Source: a virus
Length of the DNA: 28,499 nucleotides
Reading direction: 5' to 3' (one strand)
Virus record (IMG/VR): IMGVR_UViG_3300002161_000014
Coordinates: 649-29,147 of that record
The notes beneath the pieces are model-generated. The model made no database searches. It had not been told where the DNA came from and saw only the letters and a list, made by a program, of their open reading frames with translations. The position numbers were made by a program, and so were the translations under genes. Each line of letters begins with the position of its first letter. Position 1 is the first letter of the stretch. Positions 1-7,402 of this stretch are shown here, piece after piece.

Positions 1-882
1 CACCCTGCCGATATTTATGGTATCTTGCACTTCTTATATCCTAAAAAGTTTCCGAGTTATTGGCAATTTGCCGAACGTTATTTCAAAGTAGAAGAAAATT
101 TTATGGGTTACAATGAAGTTTTAGGTGCAAAACCACATAGAGTTGATGAATTGCAGAATATTGTAGGTATAATAAGTGTGCAGAGAAAAAGAAAAGACGT
201 GATGGAGTGGTTGCCTGATAAAGAGCGTGTGACCTTCTATTGTGAAATGAGTACGAAACAACGTAAAGCGTATGATGAAATGTTGCAATACTTCTTTGTA
301 GAAGACACAGACGTTGATGCAAGTACAGTTTTGTCACAGTTGATGCGATTAAGACAGTTGTGTTTAGAACCTGAATTACTTGGACTTGATACAGGTAGTG
401 GAAAGACTGATTCACTTCTTGATTATCTAAAAGAATCATCGAGCGAACCAACAGTTATTATGAGTATGTTTACAAGTTATTTGAAGTTTGCAAAACCTTT
501 AATTGAAAGTATTGGATTGCGTGTAGGTATGATACATGGTGAAATGACCAACAAAGAAAAGATGGAACAAGCCGAGAAGTTTCAACGTGGCGAGATTGAC
601 GTGCTACTATGTAATATTATTAGTGCAGGTACAGGCTTTACATTAGACCGAGCCGATACCATTATCTTTATGGACAAGGCGTGGAATCCTGCCGAGAATG
701 AACAAGCCGAAGACCGTATTACACCGACAACACAAGACAAGTTACACAAACACACGATTATTAGTTTCGTATGTCAGAACACCGTAGACGAGAAAATCAA
801 CACGCTTTTAGAAAACAAGAAGTCACTGACTGATATCGTCAACGAAGGTGGACTTAAAGCAATTAAAAAACTTTTAGGATAG
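1..882 (+). CDS. SNF2-family DNA helicase/translocase, C-terminal part (5' end outside window)
   Basis: The frame is open from base 1, so this is the C-terminal part (about 293 residues) of a longer protein; the TTG at 25 is internal, not the start. The visible piece is a RecA-like helicase C domain of superfamily 2. It has a lobe-2 entry segment with LMRLRQLCLEPELL, then TVIMSMFTSYLKF, GMIHGEMTNKEK, LLCNIISAGTGFTLDRADTIIFM (motif V region) and a motif VI position reading EQAEDRITPTTQDK. In the family such proteins use ATP to translocate on dsDNA and remodel protein-DNA complexes; in phages they sit with replication and recombination genes, as here. Motif VI is odd: the canonical second arginine and the GQ pair (DRxxRxGQ) are absent. 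The gene is followed by a promoter at 887-915, so it ends one transcription unit. Family assignment is firm; the specific role is inferred. Confidence 0.85.
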   Translation, partial: HPADIYGILHFLYPKKFPSYWQFAERYFKVEENFMGYNEVLGAKPHRVDELQNIVGIISVQRKRKDVMEWLPDKERVTFYCEMSTKQRKAYDEMLQYFFVEDTDVDASTVLSQLMRLRQLCLEPELLGLDTGSGKTDSLLDYLKESSSEPTVIMSMFTSYLKFAKPLIESIGLRVGMIHGEMTNKEKMEQAEKFQRGEIDVLLCNIISAGTGFTLDRADTIIFMDKAWNPAENEQAEDRITPTTQDKLHKHTIISFVCQNTVDEKINTLLENKKSLTDIVNEGGLKAIKKLLG

Positions 883-886
883 GTGC

Positions 887-915
887 TTGACGTGCAAAGT
901 GTTATGTGTTATGAT
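887..915 (+). promoter_or_regulatory. Sigma-A-type promoter with extended -10
   Basis: The -35 box TTGACG (887-892) and -10 box TATGAT (910-915) are separated by exactly 17 bases, and TG lies one base before the -10 box (extended -10). Transcription would start near 922, just upstream of a strong Shine-Dalgarno (GAGAGGGGG, 925-933), and drive the recombination genes from 943 onward. The prediction rests on sequence only. Confidence 0.75.
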
Positions 916-942
916 GATTATATCGAGAGGGGGTGAGTGTGT

Positions 943-1245
943 ATGATGAACGGTAGAGAGATGTTGTTCATAACAAAGGTATTGGCGTGGCGTATGGAAA
1001 GTCCTGAAAACAGAACGGTATCAATTACGTTCGCAGATTATGGATTGTATGCTTACCTACATGGTAAACACAATGTTTGTGAAAGTGCGTGGTCACATAA
1101 CGAAGGCGAGTTTGAAGCAACGATTAAAAAAATTGAAGAAAGAGAGTGTGAAATTGAATGTCAGAGCGAAACATTAGAGGAAGCGAACTTAACGACTTCT
1201 TGCGATGCAGAACAAGATGGAATTACAGTTGGAACGAACGCTTAA
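943..1245 (+). CDS. Small protein of unknown function
   Basis: This is a 100-residue protein that I do not recognise. ATG 943 is chosen over the GTG at 937 because it lies 9 bases after the GGGGG ribosome binding site, whereas the GTG is only 3 bases away. The N-terminal two thirds look like a compact fold (ITKVLAWRM, TVSITFADYGLYAYLHGKHN). The tail after about residue 65 is Glu- and Cys-rich and overlaps the next gene by 88 bases in another frame. That overlap is unusually long for this genome, where overlaps are usually 4 to 23 bases, and leaves open a shorter ancestral gene or a late frameshift. It is the first gene after the 887-915 promoter. Its position suggests a role with the recombination genes, but nothing in the sequence identifies one. 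Confidence 0.6.
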   Translation: MMNGREMLFITKVLAWRMESPENRTVSITFADYGLYAYLHGKHNVCESAWSHNEGEFEATIKKIEERECEIECQSETLEEANLTTSCDAEQDGITVGTNA

Positions 1246-2108
1246 CACCGAAAACACCGAACAACAAATTATTCTTTGGTACATTGTTTCATAAGTACCT
1301 TGAAAGTTTTTACACAAATTTTAGTCAAGCACAGGCGTTAACGGATATGAAGAAACTGTTTGATGAAACAGACACGTCAGGCATGGAACAGTTTGAAATT
1401 GACGAGTTATATGGTTTGGCGTTCAGTGTAGCCGAGAATTATTTTGCACAATGGAAAAGCGAAGATTCAAAGTTTGAAGTGTTGGCAACGGAATTGCAGT
1501 TTGCAATTCCTTTGTCCGACAACCTAAACTACACAGGCACGATTGATTTAGTTGTCAAAGACGAACATGGTCAGGTTTGGTTCTATGACCACAAGACCAC
1601 CGCAAGTATTGAGATGTACGAAAAGAAAGCCGATATGGATAGACAGATTTCACGTTATTGGTGGGCGTTACAACAGTTAGGTTATGACGTTGCAGGTTTT
1701 GTCTACAACATTATCTTAAAAGAAGTGCCGAAGAAACCTGAACTACTCAAAAAAGGCGGTTTGTCACAGAACAAAGCACAGAAAACAACGCATGATTTGT
1801 ACCTACAAGCGATTCAAGAGAATGGTCTAAACGTACACGATTATGCAGAGATGCTTGACCACTTAAAAGCACAAGGCAACCGATATTTTAGACGACTGAA
1901 AGTTACACGTTTACAACCTGAAATTGATGCGTCAATCGAAGAACTCAAAATCGTTACGCAGGATATGGACAATGCACGTATCTACCGTAACATTACAAAA
2001 GACTGTTCGTGGGATTGTGCTTATCAGTCCGTATGTCAAGCAAGTCTTGACGGTAGCAACGTTGATTATCTTATCAACCAACTATACAACAAAAAGGAGA
2101 ATGTATGA
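1158..2108 (+). CDS. Cas4/RecB-like PD-(D/E)XK exonuclease with Fe-S cluster
   Basis: This 316-residue protein matches the Cas4/AddB-like branch of the PD-(D/E)XK nucleases. The visible active site is H45 (GTLFHKYLE), D130 (TGTIDLVV), D144 and K146 (WFYDHKTT) and Q163 (RQISRYWW). Four cysteines are placed as in the 4Fe-4S members of the family: C17 (FLRCRTRW) at the N terminus and C283, C287, C293 (CSWDCAYQSVC) near the C terminus. Such enzymes resect DNA ends to give single strands for recombination, and the next two genes encode a Sak4-like ATPase and a DUF669 protein that fit that pathway. ATG 1158 has only a weak upstream AGAGAG, and the conserved N-terminal cysteine requires a start at or close to it. 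The gene overlaps the next one as ATGA. The nuclease class is confident; substrate polarity cannot be told. Confidence 0.85.
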   Translation: MSERNIRGSELNDFLRCRTRWNYSWNERLTPKTPNNKLFFGTLFHKYLESFYTNFSQAQALTDMKKLFDETDTSGMEQFEIDELYGLAFSVAENYFAQWKSEDSKFEVLATELQFAIPLSDNLNYTGTIDLVVKDEHGQVWFYDHKTTASIEMYEKKADMDRQISRYWWALQQLGYDVAGFVYNIILKEVPKKPELLKKGGLSQNKAQKTTHDLYLQAIQENGLNVHDYAEMLDHLKAQGNRYFRRLKVTRLQPEIDASIEELKIVTQDMDNARIYRNITKDCSWDCAYQSVCQASLDGSNVDYLINQLYNKKENV

Positions 2109-2869
2109 TGCTAAAAATTACTAAACCTGCCGAAGTACGTGAGGGTTTTCATGGCTTACTGTACGGTAAGCCTAAAACAGGCAAAACGAGTACCGCAGAC
2201 GACCCGAAACTGAAAGTGTTGATTGCAGACCTGGAAGGTGGTACAGCAGTTTTATCCGATGCAAAGAATGTAGACCGAGTGGCGATTACAACGTTTGAAG
2301 AATTTAAGGAATTTACCGATATTGTTCAGCGTGGTTTCTTTGAGAAGCAAGGTGATTTCAAATACGACCTTATCTTTATCGACAGTATCAGCCGATTGCA
2401 AGAGTTAGTCAAAGAGTATGTTGCCAAGTCCTATGCACCTAACCGTAAGCGTGAGATTAGCGGTAAATTTGGTGCTATGGCGGATTGGGGCGACCTGCGT
2501 GACATTATGTTGTCAGCAGTCAAAGCGTGGCACTCAATCACAAAACGTGGCGAAAAATCGTTTCACGTGATGTGGATTGCACACGAAGGTGTTGTGAAAG
2601 ATGAAATGACCGAACAGGCGATTGCCACCAAGATTCAGTTACAAGGTAAAGATACTGCCGATATTGTTATGGCACACGTTGACGGTATTTTCTATATGTT
2701 CAACAAGGTAAACGATGAAGGTGTTCTGCAACGTGGCGTGTTGACTACAAATCATGGTATCTACCAGGCAGGTGTTCGTCAGTCCAAGCATAAGCAACCA
2801 CTACCTGCGGTTATTCTAAATCCTGTTTGGTCAGAAGTTTTCAATCAGTTGGGGTATAAAAGGGGGTGA
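2105..2869 (+). CDS. Sak4-like RecA-fold recombination ATPase (AAA_24 type)
   Basis: The 254-residue protein is a P-loop ATPase with Walker A GKPKTGKTS at residues 21-29 and Walker B DLIFIDSISR ending in D93-S94. The short size, the early P-loop and the phage context match the Sak4/AAA_24 group of RecA-like single-strand-annealing ATPases. Those proteins work with a phage ssDNA-binding protein to promote strand annealing or exchange. The neighbours support this: a Fe-S nuclease lies directly upstream (ATGA overlap at 2105-2108) and a DUF669-type protein lies two genes downstream. The start is either ATG 2105 or the adjacent ATG 2108; the AAGGAGA at 2094-2100 is 4 or 7 bases away. A general nucleotide-binding role is certain from the motif; the Sak4 label is a family inference. 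Confidence 0.8.
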   Translation: MMLKITKPAEVREGFHGLLYGKPKTGKTSTADDPKLKVLIADLEGGTAVLSDAKNVDRVAITTFEEFKEFTDIVQRGFFEKQGDFKYDLIFIDSISRLQELVKEYVAKSYAPNRKREISGKFGAMADWGDLRDIMLSAVKAWHSITKRGEKSFHVMWIAHEGVVKDEMTEQAIATKIQLQGKDTADIVMAHVDGIFYMFNKVNDEGVLQRGVLTTNHGIYQAGVRQSKHKQPLPAVILNPVWSEVFNQLGYKRG

Positions 2870-2873
2870 TGAT

Positions 2874-3284
2874 GTGAGTAAGAAACAATCGTTAGTTGAG
2901 AACACTATGCTTTATGTGAAAGACGGTAAGTTAAACCTTACCGAGTTGCGTGTTGATGATAATTCGCTATACACACGTATTTGCACCATGTTCGAGAGCA
3001 TTGAAGAATTTAAGAAAGAGATTGCACCGATTGAATGTTTCTACGACAAGAAAGCAAACTATGTGGCTAAAAAGAAAGATTCGGTCTATATTCCTACCAT
3101 GCAAACAAAATCGTTGCGTAACGAGTTAGCGTTTCAAAAGTTGTCCGAGTTGCGTAAGACACAACCTTTTGAGCAGATTGCCGAGCGGTATGGAGTTTCT
3201 AAACAGGCAGTACAACAGTTGTTCGATAACCTGAAAGATTTTTACCAAGAATACATTGACGATGAAAACGTTGGTCATGTATAA
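2874..3284 (+). CDS. Helix-turn-helix-containing protein of unknown function
   Basis: The gene encodes 136 residues. GTG 2874 follows AGGGGGTG at 2861-2868 at good spacing and lies 4 bases after the Sak4-like gene, so the two are probably cotranscribed. The C-terminal third (about residues 95-128) contains PFEQIAERYGVSKQAVQQLF, which has the pattern of a helix-turn-helix like those in sigma-factor region 4 or LuxR-type proteins. The N-terminal part is Lys-rich and unrecognised. A DNA-binding role is likely; it could regulate the promoter that lies inside its own 3' end (3256-3285), but that is speculation. A structural accessory of the recombination complex is an alternative. Confidence 0.65.
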   Translation: MSKKQSLVENTMLYVKDGKLNLTELRVDDNSLYTRICTMFESIEEFKKEIAPIECFYDKKANYVAKKKDSVYIPTMQTKSLRNELAFQKLSELRKTQPFEQIAERYGVSKQAVQQLFDNLKDFYQEYIDDENVGHV

Positions 3285-3285
3285 T
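3256..3285 (+). promoter_or_regulatory. Sigma-A-type promoter at the end of the HTH gene
   Basis: A -35 box TTGACG (3256-3261, identical to that at 887) and a perfect -10 box TATAAT (3280-3285) are 18 bases apart. The -10 box overlaps the TAA stop of the upstream gene. The start of transcription would be near 3292, with AAAAAGGAGA at 3300-3309 before the ATG at 3318. It would give the DUF669 gene its own strong transcription, which fits a protein needed in bulk. Confidence 0.7.
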
Positions 3286-3317
3286 CAAAACACCATCTAA
3301 AAAGGAGAGTATGACAA

Positions 3318-3815
3318 ATGGGATTTTTAACAGTTAATCACAAAGAAGCAGAAGGCACTAACACAGGGTTTACACCGATTCCCGAAGGCGAGTACGAAGC
3401 AATCATTAGCGAAGCGAAAATTGGTAAGTCCAAAACGTCAGGCAACGATATGATTACACTCACGTTGACTATTCGTGACGATGTTCAACAACAGTATGGC
3501 AAACGTAAATTATGGGATTACCTTGTGGACACTGATAAAGCGAAGTTCAAATTTCAGCAAATTGCAAAAGCGTTACAGTTCCCCGAAGGTACAAAAGTTG
3601 ACACTATCCACGACTTCCAAAAAGCAATTCAGTTTGCAAGTATTCGTATCGTTGTGAAAAATCGTGAAGAAGAATACGAAGGTGAAAAGAAAGTGCGTGA
3701 CTTTGTGGCGACTTATAAAGCACCACAAGCACCTGCAAGAGCAGTAGCACAAGCAGACCCTTTCCAAACACCACCAACACCACAAGCAAATAAGAGTAAC
3801 GATTTTCCGTTGTAA
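3318..3815 (+). CDS. DUF669-like putative ssDNA-binding protein
   Basis: The 165-residue protein opens with a short linker and then IPEGEYEAIISEAKIGKSKT, followed by MITLTLTIRDD and LWDYLVDTDKAKFKFQQIAKAL. That order and spacing are typical of the phage DUF669 family. Members are found beside annealases and Sak-type ATPases and are thought to bind single-stranded DNA. The C terminus after about residue 135 is a flexible Pro/Ala/Gln-rich segment ending in SNDFPL, which resembles the acidic-hydrophobic tip of bacterial SSB. It is preceded by its own promoter and a strong AAAAAGGAGA site. The family label is fairly confident; ssDNA binding and the SSB-tip function are inference from resemblance and context. 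Confidence 0.75.
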   Translation: MGFLTVNHKEAEGTNTGFTPIPEGEYEAIISEAKIGKSKTSGNDMITLTLTIRDDVQQQYGKRKLWDYLVDTDKAKFKFQQIAKALQFPEGTKVDTIHDFQKAIQFASIRIVVKNREEEYEGEKKVRDFVATYKAPQAPARAVAQADPFQTPPTPQANKSNDFPL

Positions 3816-3842
3816 TTCTGACCGAACGTAATACAGAAAAGT

Positions 3843-3875
3843 AGAGCAGGTAGTTGAAGTGTGGCTACCTGCTTT
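3843..3875 (+). terminator. Stem-loop between the DUF669 and primase genes (weak terminator or leader element)
   Basis: AGCAGGTAG (3845-3853) and CTACCTGCT (3865-3873) form a perfect 9-bp stem around an 11-base loop; it extends to 11 pairs if one G-T wobble is allowed. What follows is TTGCTATC, not a clean T-run, so it would be at best a weak intrinsic terminator. It sits in the 86-base gap after the strongly promoted DUF669 gene and could step down expression of the large primase gene that follows. It could also be an mRNA-stabilising 3' hairpin. Confidence 0.5.
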
Positions 3876-3901
3876 GCTATCAGAAGGGTGTGGGTTGACT
3901 T

Positions 3902-6715
3902 GTGTTTGAGAAAATATTTCCTAATATCAGCGTAAAACCGAACGGTGAATGTGATATACTATGCCCATTTCCTCACGATAAGGGTTATGATACAAGACCG
4001 TCAGCACATATAAATATAAACAAACGTGTGTTCCACTGTAAGACGTGCCAAGCAGAAGGTAGGTTTGAGAGCGGTGGATTGTCCGAGATTGGATTTATTG
4101 CCGAGTATTATGGTGTTACCTACGAACAGGCAGTTAAGTTGATACAGACGCTTGAAAAGTCCGAAGACGATGTGCAGTTTGAACAATGGCAAGAAGCCGA
4201 GAAGTTGTTACACAACAACATTGAACTGATGGACTATCTAAAAAGTCGTGGTGTTGAAGAAGCGACAATACAAGAGTACCGATTAGCCTACGGTGGCGAT
4301 GGTATTATGTACCCGATTACATTGTACGGTGAGTTGTGCGATGTTCGCACATACGTTCCGAACGGTCAGCCTAAAATGCGGTCAAGAAAAGGTGCGTCAG
4401 CATTACTCTTTCCGTTTGACCATTGGCTACATGATGAACGAGATACGTTACTTTGTGCAGGTGAAAACGATGCACTATTAGCACGTCAGTTGGGATTCAA
4501 TGCTTTAACTGTGACCGCAGGTGAAGGCAATTTCCCAAAAGTGTTTGTTAATTTGTTTTCAGGTAGAAAAGTTGCTATTTGTTATGATTGCGATGAAGCA
4601 GGTAAGAAGGGTGCAAGAACCGTTGCGTTCCTATTGAAAGAAGCAGGTGCAGACGTTTCTCTTGTTGATTTGGGTTTAGAAGGTACGAAAGAAAGCAAAG
4701 ACCTTACTGACTACATTATTAAGCATAACCACAATGCAAACGATTTATACCAAAAGATTCAAGAAGCAGTAGCGTATAACGAAGATTTATTCAAAGAAGA
4801 CAAAAATGTTGTGTACCCGATTATCAATCTATGGGATATTCCCGAAGGTAGATATGCAGGAAAGCGAGTGTCAGCACGAGTGTTGTTGTCAGGTAAATAC
4901 GATTCACCGATGCAAACACCTACCGCTATCGAATGGGAATGTAACAATCCACATCTTACGTCAGACCGTTCACCTTGTATGACGTGTCCATTTGCTAACC
5001 AAAAAGGTTGGTGGACATTGGAAGAAAACCTAAAAGATGTGATGGAGTTGGTAGACGTAAATGAAACTCAACAAGATAAAGCAGTCAACAAGTTTATTGG
5101 ACTACCGCAGAAGTGTCCAGGTGTACGCAAGGTTATCAAGGCACGAAAACCTGTTTACAAAGTGGTTTTCACGCCCGATGTGCCGAGCGAAGAAACAGAA
5201 GAATACAGAGCAGTAGAGCAGTATGCGTATACAGTTGGATTGAATCTACAAGACGGTGAGAGATACCGAGCGTTCTTCAAACCGTATGCACACCCTCTTG
5301 ATGGTCAACGTGTGTTTATGATAGTTGATAGAGTTGAAGAAAGTGACAATGCTATCAATGCGTTTGAAATGACTGACGAGATTGCGGAGAGTTTGAAAGT
5401 GTTTCAAGGAAACCCATTTATAAAAATGGCAGAACGAGCCGAGCAACACCATAACTTCACCAAGATATTTAAGCCGAATCCGATGATAGCGAACGCTGTG
5501 GACTTGATGTACCACTCACCACTACGATTCAAATTTAATGGTCGTGAAATGAAAGGTTATCCTGAAATATTGATTGTAGGTGAATCGAGAACAGGTAAAA
5601 CTGAAACCGCTCTTATGTTCCAACGATATGTAGGTATTGGTAACTTCATGGCGTTAAAAGGTGCTACTACCGCAGGGATTTTAGGCGGTGCAGATAAACT
5701 AACGACAGGTGGATTTAAGATAAATTGGGGTACTGTTCCACGCAATCATAAAGGTTTGGTCGTGTTAGACGAGTTGAGCGGTATGTCACGAGATGTGATG
5801 GCAAGTTTGACTGCTATGCGTTCCGAGCGTATGGCAACGGTGCATAAGATAGCGAAAGGTAAAGCACCTGCCGAAACAAGGTTATTATGGTGTAGCAACC
5901 CACGAGTAAATTCAAACGGTCAGTCGGTGAATATCAAGGACTATCCAACAGGCGTACACGTTATGTTAGATTTGATTGGTAGTGACGAAGATATTGCACG
6001 TTTCGACTTGTGTATGCTTGTTGTGAAAGAACACGATTCGTCACCATTAGACGAACCGACAGTTAAAGCCTACGAACCTGATATGTACGCAAACTTAATT
6101 AAGTGGGTGTGGACACGTACAAGCGAACAGATTGTGTTTGCAGAAGGTGTTGAAGAATACATTATACAGGTGGCGAGTGAACTAAATGAAAAGTATGATA
6201 CGGATATTAAATTATTTGGTGCGGAAGCATGGAAGAAAGTTGCGAGAGTTGCCACCGCTTGTGCAGGTGCTACTTTTAGTTGCAGTAGTGACTACAAACG
6301 TATTGTTGTTACAAAAGACCATGTGGATTGGGCAAGTCGTTTTCTTTCTAACAATTACAACAACAACGTATTTCGTTTGGTTGACTACGTTACCGAACGA
6401 AGAAGTTACAACGAAACGAACGAAGCGGTAAATACAGTGGTTGCAAGTATTTGTCGTACAAATCCTATGGTTGTTAAGACGTTATTAAGTAGCGTGTCGC
6501 CTGTTCCAACAGGAAACTTGATGGCAGTATCAGGGTTAGAGCGAAGTCCGTTTAATGATGTAGTCAATAAATTATCATCTAACTTTTTAGTGACAGTCAA
6601 TGCGAATGGGTTGATGGCAACAAGACGGTTACGGTTGGCGGTTGACGCATACCGAACTGATTACAAGAATACAAAACTAATACCATTATCACAACAAGGG
6701 AGTGTAGGTGTGTGA
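3902..6715 (+). CDS. DnaG-type primase fused to an MCM-like AAA+ helicase
   Basis: This 937-residue protein joins several replication domains. An N-terminal CHC2-type zinc finger has C21, H25, C46 and C49. A TOPRIM domain follows with E188 (GENDALL) and D229/D231 (YDCDEAGKKGA). A middle region (about 310-410) has four cysteines, C347, C359, C362 and C405, in a place suggesting an OB-fold or zinc module. The AAA+ domain has Walker A GESRTGKT (560-567), Walker B VVLDELSGM with D623/E624, a sensor-1 asparagine in LLWCSNPR (N666) and IARFDL (699-703). This last matches the MCM arginine-finger motif SRFDL. It should prime and unwind DNA for the phage polymerase. GTG 3902 is the only in-frame start because a TGA lies just upstream; its ribosome binding site (AAGGG, 3884-3888) is distant. 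The next gene overlaps as GTGA. Domain calls are confident; the MCM label rests on the motifs. Confidence 0.85.
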   Translation: MFEKIFPNISVKPNGECDILCPFPHDKGYDTRPSAHININKRVFHCKTCQAEGRFESGGLSEIGFIAEYYGVTYEQAVKLIQTLEKSEDDVQFEQWQEAEKLLHNNIELMDYLKSRGVEEATIQEYRLAYGGDGIMYPITLYGELCDVRTYVPNGQPKMRSRKGASALLFPFDHWLHDERDTLLCAGENDALLARQLGFNALTVTAGEGNFPKVFVNLFSGRKVAICYDCDEAGKKGARTVAFLLKEAGADVSLVDLGLEGTKESKDLTDYIIKHNHNANDLYQKIQEAVAYNEDLFKEDKNVVYPIINLWDIPEGRYAGKRVSARVLLSGKYDSPMQTPTAIEWECNNPHLTSDRSPCMTCPFANQKGWWTLEENLKDVMELVDVNETQQDKAVNKFIGLPQKCPGVRKVIKARKPVYKVVFTPDVPSEETEEYRAVEQYAYTVGLNLQDGERYRAFFKPYAHPLDGQRVFMIVDRVEESDNAINAFEMTDEIAESLKVFQGNPFIKMAERAEQHHNFTKIFKPNPMIANAVDLMYHSPLRFKFNGREMKGYPEILIVGESRTGKTETALMFQRYVGIGNFMALKGATTAGILGGADKLTTGGFKINWGTVPRNHKGLVVLDELSGMSRDVMASLTAMRSERMATVHKIAKGKAPAETRLLWCSNPRVNSNGQSVNIKDYPTGVHVMLDLIGSDEDIARFDLCMLVVKEHDSSPLDEPTVKAYEPDMYANLIKWVWTRTSEQIVFAEGVEEYIIQVASELNEKYDTDIKLFGAEAWKKVARVATACAGATFSCSSDYKRIVVTKDHVDWASRFLSNNYNNNVFRLVDYVTERRSYNETNEAVNTVVASICRTNPMVVKTLLSSVSPVPTGNLMAVSGLERSPFNDVVNKLSSNFLVTVNANGLMATRRLRLAVDAYRTDYKNTKLIPLSQQGSVGV

Positions 6716-6969
6716 GTATGCGAGATTTATTAGCCGAGTACGATGAAGATATTTTATGTGCCGATGGTTTTGACGAAGCGATTATTGGAGTTGTTCACGT
6801 AGGCAGTAATACTATTGCACTATACGACATGGAAAAATGTATTGAAATACTTATGCGTGATGATATGAATTACGAAGAAGCATACGAGTTTTTTATATAC
6901 AATGTGTTAGGTTCGTATGTTGGTGAAAAAACACCTGCGTTTGCAGAATTTATTGAAAAGGAAGTGTAG
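6712..6969 (+). CDS. Small acidic phage protein of unknown function
   Basis: The 85-residue acidic protein begins MSMRDLLAEYDEDILCADGF and has no domain that I can name. GTG 6712 overlaps the primase stop as GTGA and lies 9 bases after AAGGGAG; ATG 6718 is a possible alternative. The sequence is made of alternating short helices and strands with a single hydrophobic stretch (AIIGVVHVGSNTIALYDM), so it looks soluble and folded. It lies between primase-helicase and dUTPase in one tightly packed unit, so a minor role in replication is plausible but unproven. Confidence 0.65.
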   Translation: MSMRDLLAEYDEDILCADGFDEAIIGVVHVGSNTIALYDMEKCIEILMRDDMNYEEAYEFFIYNVLGSYVGEKTPAFAEFIEKEV

Positions 6970-6973
6970 ATGT

Positions 6974-7402
6974 ATGATTATCAACGTTCAAGCATTGGAT
7001 AAAGATGCAATTATTCCTCAATATAAAACAAAAGGTGCGGCAGGTTTTGACTTTCATGCACTAAACGAAACACTTTTATATGCAGGTGAGTGGACACAAG
7101 TACGAACAGGGGTAGCGTTTGAAATTCCCGAAGGTTATGAGTTAGAGATTCGTGGTCGTAGCGGTTTGGCGTTCAATGAAAATATAATTGCTTTCAATGG
7201 AACGATTGATAGTGATTATCGTGGTGAGATTAAACTTTTACTTAAATTCGATGAAAAAGATGGCTACTTGCGTAGAATTAAGAAAGGTGAACGTGTTGCA
7301 CAGGGTATAATAAAGAAGGTAGAACAAGCAACTTTTGAACCTGTTTTGTTTCTAACTGAAACAGAGCGTGGTGACGGTGCTTTTGGGAGTACAGGCAAAT
7401 GA
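6974..7402 (+). CDS. dut: dUTP diphosphatase (trimeric dUTPase)
   Basis: The 142-residue protein carries all five motifs of the trimeric dUTPase family: motif 1 GAAGFDFHAL, motif 2 GRSGLA, motif 3 FNGTIDSDYRGEI, motif 4 GERVAQGII, and motif 5 RGDGAFGSTGK, the glycine-rich C-terminal lid that closes over the active site. It hydrolyses dUTP to dUMP and pyrophosphate, which keeps uracil out of phage DNA and supplies dUMP to the ThyX encoded downstream. The ATG at 6974 is used because the longer frame upstream only adds a basic stretch foreign to the family, and GGAAG lies about 10 bases before it. It follows the preceding gene by 4 bases and overlaps the next small gene as ATGA. Confidence 0.95.
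   Translation: MIINVQALDKDAIIPQYKTKGAAGFDFHALNETLLYAGEWTQVRTGVAFEIPEGYELEIRGRSGLAFNENIIAFNGTIDSDYRGEIKLLLKFDEKDGYLRRIKKGERVAQGIIKKVEQATFEPVLFLTETERGDGAFGSTGK

Noticed and set aside
2061-2078. GTTGAT...ATCAAC inverted repeat near the end of the nuclease gene
   Set aside because: A short six-base stem in coding sequence with no T-run and no partner repeats.
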